64,000 nt of DNA from Maribacter algarum (ex Zhang et al. 2020) (GTDB lineage Bacteria > Bacteroidota > Bacteroidia > Flavobacteriales > Flavobacteriaceae): the NCBI RefSeq assembly GCF_005885635.1, contig NZ_VATY01000002.1, positions 1 to 64,000 of the forward strand, read 5' to 3'. Within the stretch, counting starts at the first letter, position 1. Each line of letters starts with the position of its first letter. Below the pieces are notes generated by a model. That model was not told the origin of the DNA and did not search any database. It saw only the letters and a list, made by a program, of their open reading frames with translations. The position numbers and the translations under genes are program-made. Shown here piece by piece: positions 19,268 through 26,607 of this stretch.

Positions 19268-19636
19268 ATGAAAATTTACGGAGTAGCCCTTCTGGCTTTT
19301 TGCTTTCTTACCGGAAAGTTTATCGGTAATCTATTAGGGGCTGCTATAGGTATAAGTGGTGATGTGGGTGGAGTTGGTTTTGGAATGTTGTTGCTTATTT
19401 TGGGAAATATGTATCTCAAAAGAAAAGGTTTGCTGGAACCGCCTACGGAAAAAGGAATTCTTTTCTGGAGCTCAATGTACATTCCGGTAGTCGTTGCTAT
19501 GTCAGCCACGCAGAACGTAAAAGCGGCAATTTCTGAGGGTCCTATAGCGATTATAGTCGGGGTAATTGTAACCATAACTGGTTTCTTCTTAGTTCCATTG
19601 ATTTCCAAAATTGGAAGAAAAAAACAAAACGACTAG
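19268..19636 (+). CDS. madL: Malonate transporter subunit MadL
   Basis: 122-residue inner-membrane protein with about four hydrophobic segments. It starts with the family-typical IYGVALLAFC and has the glycine-rich GDVGGVGFGMLLLI segment. MadL and MadM together form a sodium-dependent malonate/H+ symporter. The gene lies 11 bp after the malonyl-CoA synthetase gene and 3 bp before madM, so the three are certainly one operon. Confidence 0.9.
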   Translation: MKIYGVALLAFCFLTGKFIGNLLGAAIGISGDVGGVGFGMLLLILGNMYLKRKGLLEPPTEKGILFWSSMYIPVVVAMSATQNVKAAISEGPIAIIVGVIVTITGFFLVPLISKIGRKKQND

Positions 19637-19639
19637 GCC

Positions 19640-20386
19640 ATGGAAATCATCGAAAAACTAGTTGATAAAAACGGGTTGATTTTTGCCTTTTTAGTGGTTG
19701 GGCTAATCATGTGGGCTTCCTATTGGGTTTCGAAAAACATACTTCGAAAGAAGATTCCTGGAGTTGCTATTGCCATTATAGTAGGATTGATGCTAGCGTT
19801 TTTTGGAGATAAAAAAGGCATCGCCGACATATCTTTATTCTCTGGGATGGCTTTGTTAGGTGGGTCGATGCTACGAGATTTTACAGTGGTCTCAACGGCA
19901 ATGGGCGCCGACCTTAATAAAATCAAACAAGCTGGTTTAGCAGGAACTGTTGGATTGTTCGTAGGAGTGATTTTTTCTTTTTTTCTAGGTGTAATACTAG
20001 CGTCAATTTTAGGTTATACCGATGTAGTTAGTTTAACCACTATTGGAGCTGGGGCTTGTACATATATTGTTGGTCCAGTTACTGGGTCGGCTTTGGGTGC
20101 TAGTTCTGATATAATTGCCATAAGTATTGCTACAGGAGTGGTTAAAGTAATTGTCACAACGATTGGCACCCCGATTATTGCCAAGAAAATAGGTTTGGAT
20201 AATCCACATTCGGCAGTGGTTTTTGGTGGATTAATGGGAACCACAAGTGGTGTTGCAGCCGGTCTGGCGGCTACTGACCCAAAACTTGTGCCTTATGGTG
20301 CTTTAACGGCAACCTTTTCCACAGGTTTGGGATGTTTGCTTTGTCCTTCTATTTTCTACTTCCTCTTAAATGCTGTATTCGGTTAA
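19640..20386 (+). CDS. madM: Malonate transporter subunit MadM
   Basis: 248-residue polytopic inner-membrane protein with about eight hydrophobic segments. Features include FSGMALLGGSMLRDFTVVST, TYIVGPVTGSALGASSD and FGGLMGTTSGVAAGLAATDP. This is the larger Mad transporter subunit and completes the uptake half of the malonate operon. The 3' end is convergent with the DUF3857 gene across 32 bp. Confidence 0.92.
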   Translation: MEIIEKLVDKNGLIFAFLVVGLIMWASYWVSKNILRKKIPGVAIAIIVGLMLAFFGDKKGIADISLFSGMALLGGSMLRDFTVVSTAMGADLNKIKQAGLAGTVGLFVGVIFSFFLGVILASILGYTDVVSLTTIGAGACTYIVGPVTGSALGASSDIIAISIATGVVKVIVTTIGTPIIAKKIGLDNPHSAVVFGGLMGTTSGVAAGLAATDPKLVPYGALTATFSTGLGCLLCPSIFYFLLNAVFG

Positions 20387-20418
20387 ATCGATGAACATGC
20401 CTATTCAAAATTTAAGTT

Positions 20419-22353
20419 TTAACGGGAAGTATCTAATTTTTCAAAGAGAATACCTTTTTTACTAAAATCAAATGCAGAGTTTACCACTTTTTTATACGCT
20501 TCATAGTGCTCAATATCCATTTTAAGTAGGTTATAGGTTTCACTTGCCTTGATAATTATTTTGTCATCTTGTACCTCGTAATTAGAAATAAATGAACAAG
20601 CTTCTTCACCCTCTATCATTACTTTTTCATCAATCTTAAAGGCTTCCAAACCACTTGGCTGAAACCCTTCAGGAATGTCAATTTCAAAATGATAGTCATA
20701 CAAATTCGGAAATTGTATCTCTACCGGGTTTACTCTTTCTACTTCTTGGTAGAATTCCATCTGTGTGCCGATTACCTTTCCAATATTGAACATCAAATCA
20801 TCACCTAATTCATCAACAAGACTTTCGGCAGTATACGTCCAATCGTTTACGAAAGGAACATTCTCTGTGATTAAATCGAGTCTTTCGTTTTCGACATCAA
20901 ATTGGCTTATCTCAGCATCTTCAATTCCCGATGTGGCAAAAATTTCCTTGAACTTATTATAATCCTCCTTTAAAAAATATTTATGTGCTCCGCGAACTAC
21001 ATCGGCTTTATAACCGGTAAGTTCTTGTTTGCATTCTACTAATCCCACCATATCCTCATTAATGGAAAGATTATAGGTTCGAACGGTTTTAGTATGCTCT
21101 GCGTCGGGTGTGCCAATGGTTTTAAATTGATAATCATTATTAGTAATAAAGACACCCACATTAGATATGTATTTGTCAGGCGCGTAGTCCAACCTGGAAT
21201 TTACACTACTCGGATTTATGTACTTATCACTCGCTGGAAAATAGAGTAGCAATTCCTGTAAATTAAAATTTGTATAGAAGGTTTCATCAAACTTATGACG
21301 GAATCTATTTGAAGTCAAAACCACTTCATAGTCAATATCATAATGGTTTAGTAAAGCAGTGAAAACCTTAGCGATTCCCTGTTCTGTTGCTTGTTTTTTA
21401 CTAATTATTGTATTGATGTCATCGTACTCGGGAGCCCGACTTCTAATGATGTTATAGGTATTATGCACGTAGTTGGCAATGTCGTTTATTGGTTCGGAAT
21501 TTTCCGTTTTGTTTTTATCATTGTATGCTGAAAAATCTGCAAGCAGGTTTTTCATCCTCCTAGGCTCTATATCAATGTAGGTCCGTTTAATGCCATTTTT
21601 GAGGTTTTGCCACATTCCACTTCCAAAGCTACCGCGAACAACATATGAAACCTTCATTCTATTGGCTTCGGGTGTAGCTGAGCCCTCATCTATCATTGCG
21701 GGAATATTTTTAGCGGTTGCTGTATAGGCATACTTATTCCCTTGAAAAACATTTCTTGCAAATTCTGGAAAGTCGTTATAAGATTTAATTTTAGAAGTAA
21801 GGGAAGCGGGCTTTCTTAGAATTACTTCAGCTTCCTTGACTTTATAATCTTTTTGAACGATGATACTACCCGTGGCAGTAATTTCCTTTTCCAAGGTATA
21901 GATGAATTCCAGTTGTGAATTCTTGGTGACTCCTTCAATAGCAAATATTTTGAAGCTACCGAGATCTTTTACATTCTTAACTTCTTTGATATTCTTTTTA
22001 TTCAATACTTTGATTTTGCCGTCTTGTGTAAGTACGCGGGCCTTTATGTCAATTACTTTTCGAACACTTCTTATTGGAATGTAAACCCGATTATGTCGAT
22101 TGACTCCCTTTTCTGAGTTCACTCGTATGATACTATGCTTGGTTTCAAAAAGACGATATGAATTACCCATTACCGGTTGGTAATATTGTATCATATACTT
22201 TTCCTTTATGGCAACGGACGCAAGGGCCTCTTCTTCTGCGTCGATTTCATAAAAAGTTGGCGTTTTTTCCCAATCATTGTTTTTATAAAATTGAGCGAAA
22301 GTTGCACTTGAAAGAAAAAGAAAAAGGATAAAGAATTTAAATTTAACTGACAT
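20419..22353 (-). CDS. DUF3857 protein with degenerate transglutaminase domain
   Basis: 644 residues with a signal peptide (FFILFLFLSSATFAQ). The N-terminal DUF3857 beta domain (about 60-270) is followed by a transglutaminase-like core. Where active members have Gly-Asp-Cys-Lys, this protein has SKKQATEQGIAKVFTALL, with no Cys. The His and Asp expected in the following strands are also not evident. It is therefore probably a non-catalytic, peptide- or glycan-binding relative. It sits 4 bp after its active-looking paralogue (22358-24277) in one operon. Function is unknown, presumably periplasmic. Confidence 0.85.
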   Translation of the reverse strand: MSVKFKFFILFLFLSSATFAQFYKNNDWEKTPTFYEIDAEEEALASVAIKEKYMIQYYQPVMGNSYRLFETKHSIIRVNSEKGVNRHNRVYIPIRSVRKVIDIKARVLTQDGKIKVLNKKNIKEVKNVKDLGSFKIFAIEGVTKNSQLEFIYTLEKEITATGSIIVQKDYKVKEAEVILRKPASLTSKIKSYNDFPEFARNVFQGNKYAYTATAKNIPAMIDEGSATPEANRMKVSYVVRGSFGSGMWQNLKNGIKRTYIDIEPRRMKNLLADFSAYNDKNKTENSEPINDIANYVHNTYNIIRSRAPEYDDINTIISKKQATEQGIAKVFTALLNHYDIDYEVVLTSNRFRHKFDETFYTNFNLQELLLYFPASDKYINPSSVNSRLDYAPDKYISNVGVFITNNDYQFKTIGTPDAEHTKTVRTYNLSINEDMVGLVECKQELTGYKADVVRGAHKYFLKEDYNKFKEIFATSGIEDAEISQFDVENERLDLITENVPFVNDWTYTAESLVDELGDDLMFNIGKVIGTQMEFYQEVERVNPVEIQFPNLYDYHFEIDIPEGFQPSGLEAFKIDEKVMIEGEEACSFISNYEVQDDKIIIKASETYNLLKMDIEHYEAYKKVVNSAFDFSKKGILFEKLDTSR

Positions 22354-22357
22354 AGAA

Positions 22358-24277
22358 TTAGGCTTTTTGTTGAAGAACTATGGTCTTTTTATTTGCTTTT
22401 AGTAAAGATTTGATAAAGGTGTTCCATTGATTCATGGCTTCAACATCAATCTTTAAAGTATTAATAGTTATTTGTTTTTGAATGATAATTTCATCGCCCA
22501 GTTTTTCATAGGTAATCGAATAATTGAATTGTTCATTTTCAAAAACCTCGTTTTTAGGAATAAAATCAACATCATATCCCGCTGGAATCTGTAAAACCGT
22601 ATGAAAGGTTTTGTTGGATTTATGATCTATTTTTTTTGCAAAGGCTTTGCTTTCATCTTTAACTAAGTCATTTAGCATATGGTGATCTATGTTGGGTTTG
22701 ACATAAAGCTTCCCGTTAATGTTCTTGATAAATCCTTTGGTCTCAGAATTAAAGCTAATGGTAAGAGTGTCCTTGGCCCTTTCCATATCTTGATAATCAA
22801 TATTGAAAAAAGAAGTTTGCTTTGTCCCTAATTTTAGATTCCAGTAGAGAAAATCAAGATCTTCCCTGCTTTTATTTTCAATGCGGTGCATGATGCCCAG
22901 TTTTTCATAGCCGTTCAATTTTGTGGTATGGGTTCCAACGAGTTTTTCATTTTCAATGTTAAGTTTGTTTAGGACAATAATTTTATTTTTTTCTGCGGCT
23001 ACCTCAGGCACATTGGCTATTTTGTGTTCAGTGGTTGATAGCCCAATAAGTGCCTCTTTACCTTGTATGAAGGGAGAAGGATAACCAAACGGCAAATACT
23101 TCGCAGTGGCATCTAGGTAAAGTGTGTCTTTATTTTCGCTTATAACCGCTGTTATCATATGATTGTCAGTTACGGGCGTAGGAACATCTTTGTACGAGTA
23201 TGGTTTTGTTCGTGTTCCTATCCAAGTGAGATGCGAATCGATTCCGGCATAGTGTAACATTTCATTTAGAATATTTGCCATATCCTTACAATCGCCATAT
23301 TTATTTACAAATACTTTAGCGGCATCTCTGGGAATAAATCCATTAAGACCGTCTTCGAATGCAATGTAATTGATTCTGTCTTGAATGAAATAGTAGATGT
23401 TTTTTATTTTTTCCTCCTCGGATGATGCATTCTTTGTGAGTTCTTTGGTGATGTTTTGGAGTTCCGCCTGATTGGTTTTATTGATTTTTTCCGTTAGGGA
23501 AGTGTACCATTGATACAAATCCTTAGAACTATTTAAAACCGGAATTTTTTGACCACGATGCTCATAAGAGTCAATAAATACGATTATTTGGGGAATATAG
23601 AATAAAGGAGAAAAATCGTAATGTCTGTTTAATTTAGGTATTTCGGTTAGCGTCCAACTATAGATTGTTTTTCCGTTAAGCTCTTTCTTTTCAAACTTGG
23701 AATTTACCGTATCCAGATTAAACTCTTTAAAAGAGACCTTTACGTTATTTGGAAATTCTACGGATACTTTTGCATTCACAACTGGAATGCCGCTTCCAAA
23801 AATAAAAGGAGGAATAAAATGTGGGTCATTTATACTGAGCTTATATTCTAAATCTGTGATTGAATTCTCTTCAACATTTGAATAAATAATTTTCTTTTCT
23901 TTTTGATCATTAAAGAAAACATTGTTCATCAAAACATCTTTGTCGATAAAATCAGTTACCGGATATCTTTTTGGTTTACCATTTGACTGATTCAACGTAT
24001 GTGCCTTTAGTTCGGCTACACGATTGAAGGTGTTATAGCTGATTCTATCCTCGGTGTGGCGAAGCGTATTAGTGGTTAAGAATAAATTCTGTTTATGAAC
24101 ATTTTGGCTAATGCTTAATTTACCTCGTACTTCTTTTATTTCAATATGTTTTTCTAAAGAGATAGTAATTACATCCTCATCAGGATATTGAGACCTGAAA
24201 TCGTTAGGAGCTTGTGCATAAAGGCCATAGGCTATTAAAAAGCATACTAGCAGAGGGGAGAATTTCTTTGATTGCAT
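22358..24277 (-). CDS. DUF3857 and transglutaminase-like protein, triad present
   Basis: 639 residues with a signal peptide (LLVCFLIAYGLYAQ). A DUF3857 domain is followed by a transglutaminase-like cysteine-protease fold with candidate Cys330 in VNKYGDCKDMANIL, His in TDNHMITAV and Asp in LYLDATAKYLPFG, the classical order. A C-terminal beta domain completes the family layout. In Bacteroidota such proteins are exported. Their substrates are not established. It is the first gene of the pair, so an active and an inactive copy are co-expressed. Confidence 0.88.
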   Translation of the reverse strand: MQSKKFSPLLVCFLIAYGLYAQAPNDFRSQYPDEDVITISLEKHIEIKEVRGKLSISQNVHKQNLFLTTNTLRHTEDRISYNTFNRVAELKAHTLNQSNGKPKRYPVTDFIDKDVLMNNVFFNDQKEKKIIYSNVEENSITDLEYKLSINDPHFIPPFIFGSGIPVVNAKVSVEFPNNVKVSFKEFNLDTVNSKFEKKELNGKTIYSWTLTEIPKLNRHYDFSPLFYIPQIIVFIDSYEHRGQKIPVLNSSKDLYQWYTSLTEKINKTNQAELQNITKELTKNASSEEEKIKNIYYFIQDRINYIAFEDGLNGFIPRDAAKVFVNKYGDCKDMANILNEMLHYAGIDSHLTWIGTRTKPYSYKDVPTPVTDNHMITAVISENKDTLYLDATAKYLPFGYPSPFIQGKEALIGLSTTEHKIANVPEVAAEKNKIIVLNKLNIENEKLVGTHTTKLNGYEKLGIMHRIENKSREDLDFLYWNLKLGTKQTSFFNIDYQDMERAKDTLTISFNSETKGFIKNINGKLYVKPNIDHHMLNDLVKDESKAFAKKIDHKSNKTFHTVLQIPAGYDVDFIPKNEVFENEQFNYSITYEKLGDEIIIQKQITINTLKIDVEAMNQWNTFIKSLLKANKKTIVLQQKA

Positions 24278-24488
24278 AGGTTTTACAACGATAAAACCGA
24301 ATAATTATTTGAATTTATAGACCAGTCGCATGTAATCTCGAAATATAGCAAAGAAACTCCGTTTTTGAAATTTTTTATTGAAATTCTTCAAACCGAATAA
24401 GTGCAATATCTTTGTAATATGGAACAAAATCAGCTTGCAAATAACCTAAATATGCTCCAAAAAGATGATTTTATGTAGAATCTTAAAA

Positions 24489-25118
24489 TCACAAATAGAC
24501 AAAAAACCCCAATGTGACCGAATATTGGAAGGAACCTTCAAAATGATGGGTATATAACAAATCAAATTCACCTAATATACTATTAGCCGCTTTAAACGTT
24601 AGCCATGATAACCCTGCTCTAATATAGTTTCCCGCATCCAAATCCAAATCAACTTCATTACAATTCGAACAATTGGGAATTGAACGTTCGGCGGAAAAAT
24701 TGCGTTGGCCGTAGTTCGCGTTGAACTGCAACTGTTTAGTAATCGGTATTCTTCCGCCAATTGAATAATAAATCCCGCTAGAGGATATTTTCGACTTTCC
24801 ATTTGATGGCAAGCCGGACAATTGTCCTGAAGTAAAAACCAATGCTTCGTTGAAGGGAAGCTCGTCTTTGAAATTGGATCCGCTCCATCCAATATCGAGA
24901 TTGATATATTTAATGAAATTCAGTCTTCCTCGAAAATCTATCCAAGTCCCCCCAATAGCTGAAATGCCCACATCTTCTGCAATCGTTTTATCCATTGACT
25001 CCATACCAATACTCATTCCAAAACCAAAAGTTACTATTTTAGGTTTGTCACGTTTGGACGTCTGAGCAACCAAAGAGGAGTTTATCAAAAAAATAACTAA
25101 TAGGATGTGATTTTTCAT
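24489..25118 (-). CDS. Putative outer-membrane beta-barrel protein
   Basis: 209 residues with a signal peptide (ILLVIFLINSSLVAQ). The mature protein is a run of alternating amphipathic strands (IVTFGFGMSIG, FIKYINLDIGWSG, GIYYSIGGRIP, LQFNANYGQR). It ends in aromatic-rich QYSVTLGFFVYL, as in small 8-stranded barrels. There is one CSNC pair at about 150-153. No specific family is recognised. It is the last gene of a cluster of four exported proteins on this strand. Confidence 0.7.
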   Translation of the reverse strand: MKNHILLVIFLINSSLVAQTSKRDKPKIVTFGFGMSIGMESMDKTIAEDVGISAIGGTWIDFRGRLNFIKYINLDIGWSGSNFKDELPFNEALVFTSGQLSGLPSNGKSKISSSGIYYSIGGRIPITKQLQFNANYGQRNFSAERSIPNCSNCNEVDLDLDAGNYIRAGLSWLTFKAANSILGEFDLLYTHHFEGSFQYSVTLGFFVYL

Positions 25119-25122
25119 ATGA

Positions 25123-25383
25123 TTATTTTATTCTAATGCAGTCATCAACATTGCCAGTTGAGGGACAGTATCCAATAGTACAATCACCATTTTCAGGTTC
25201 GGCGGCCATTTGGCGACAACCTTCTTCCGTGCTTCTTACCGATTTAACCGTAAAAGAAGTGCCAAATCGAAATCCACCACATTCGAGGGTACATGTACCC
25301 CCTCCTGGACCATCTTTACTGCAAGAAATTGGTAGCACAATAAATATGAGGATAAGAAATATGGCGTGAAGCGTTTTTTTCAT
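25123..25383 (-). CDS. Small cysteine-rich lipoprotein
   Basis: 86 residues. The lipoprotein signal IFIVLPISCSKD is followed by a glycine patch and a short mature domain with six cysteines (CTLECG, GCRQM, DCTIGYC, DDCIRI), which suggests a disulfide-stabilised periplasmic or surface mini-domain. No family is recognised. Spacing to its neighbours is 4 and 7 bp, so it is co-transcribed with them. Confidence 0.7.
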   Translation of the reverse strand: MKKTLHAIFLILIFIVLPISCSKDGPGGGTCTLECGGFRFGTSFTVKSVRSTEEGCRQMAAEPENGDCTIGYCPSTGNVDDCIRIK

Positions 25384-25390
25384 GGTTTAT

Positions 25391-25969
25391 TTATTTAAGA
25401 ATACAACTCGCAATTTCAATCAAATTAGATTGATAGTTTTCTTTTAGCACTTCAAAATCTATGAACATTCCAAGGTCATCGACGGTGCGATCATAGTCGG
25501 AGGTCTCTTTCTGTAAAGTGTAGTATATTTTTATGTGTTTAATAGAATTGGAAGCCAGTAGGTTTATCTGATTTTCGTCAACTTTATAATAGGCCTTATT
25601 GTACTCCGTCATTACTGGTAATGTAAATTTTCCTGGTATTGACTTATCTGGATAGAGGGTAAGAATACTATCATTTACGAACTGTAACTGTATAGGGTTG
25701 TCATCATTAAGATCGATTCTAACTCCCAATTCTCTTACAAGTACAAAACCGAGGTAATACCCTTTGTCTGATTGAACGAAAAAACCCGTTCCGGCCTTAC
25801 TGAACTTTTTGAAAATCGGTTTGAATTTGGTTGCCCTAGTTATCTCTGCTTCCTTAAAATGTTTTTGAGCTATTTTACGCATTTTGTTAGGATATTTGCA
25901 TTTTTGAGCGTTGCAGATACCTGATGAAAGGAAAAGTAATAGGGTAAGTATAAATAGTATTTGTTTCAT
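25391..25969 (-). CDS. Secreted protein of unknown function
   Basis: 192 residues with a strong signal peptide (ILFILTLLLFLSSGICNAQ). The mature protein starts KCKYPNKMRKIAQKHFKEAE and is mixed alpha/beta, without motifs I can assign. It is linked to the small lipoprotein gene (7 bp) and the 165-residue gene (15 bp). Co-expression with a beta-barrel suggests an envelope assembly, but no function can be given. Confidence 0.65.
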   Translation of the reverse strand: MKQILFILTLLLFLSSGICNAQKCKYPNKMRKIAQKHFKEAEITRATKFKPIFKKFSKAGTGFFVQSDKGYYLGFVLVRELGVRIDLNDDNPIQLQFVNDSILTLYPDKSIPGKFTLPVMTEYNKAYYKVDENQINLLASNSIKHIKIYYTLQKETSDYDRTVDDLGMFIDFEVLKENYQSNLIEIASCILK

Positions 25970-25984
25970 AATGGTATGGTTATT

Positions 25985-26482
25985 TTAACGGACCTTATCT
26001 TTTTGAGTTTTAAAATTTAAATTCATGGGTAAGTTTAGACCTAGAAATTCTCCTCTATAGTAAATTTGCTTCCTTTTTGGAAAGGATGATCCAATAATGG
26101 CGCCAAAAGCCCCGGCTGCTGAGGTGATGCCAATATATTCTTCAATAGTTACCACGTTAGGCCTTCCAAAAGTATCCTCATCAATATCAACAAGCAGCCC
26201 TGTTAAAGCCCCTATTAATGCAGCATAGACTGCGCCTTCCCAAATATGACTTGTTTTTTGTACCCTACTCAGATTAATGTTGTCAAGGGGCATCGTTTCT
26301 GATTTGTCGGTGGCCTTATTGTAAAAAGAAGCTTTCATATCGCCGATTTTCAGTTTCCTGACATTAACTATACTATAATCATTTAAATACAATTTTGCCT
26401 TGTTGTAGGTGGACTGAGGGAATAGATCAAAACAGAAAATATTTACTAAGAGATAGAGTAGGGTGAACTTTGAATTACTCAT
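25985..26482 (-). CDS. Secreted or membrane protein of unknown function
   Basis: 165 residues. The N-terminal signal (FTLLYLLVNIFCFDLF) is followed by a short beta domain and then a glycine-rich hydrophobic hairpin (AVYAALIGALTGLLVDID ... ITSAAGAFGAIIGSSF). Such a hairpin resembles glycine-zipper segments that insert in membranes. It is the first gene of the four-gene exported cluster ending at 24489. Confidence 0.65.
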   Translation of the reverse strand: MSNSKFTLLYLLVNIFCFDLFPQSTYNKAKLYLNDYSIVNVRKLKIGDMKASFYNKATDKSETMPLDNINLSRVQKTSHIWEGAVYAALIGALTGLLVDIDEDTFGRPNVVTIEEYIGITSAAGAFGAIIGSSFPKRKQIYYRGEFLGLNLPMNLNFKTQKDKVR

Positions 26483-26607
26483 TGGATGGTTTATGGTTAG
26501 GCTTACTAAATGTCACCACCAAATTATAAATTGGAGTCTATGCTCACGAACACATATGTTGCAGTTTCTTACATAAATGTGTCAAAATATTGAAGGCTAG
26601 GAGTGTA

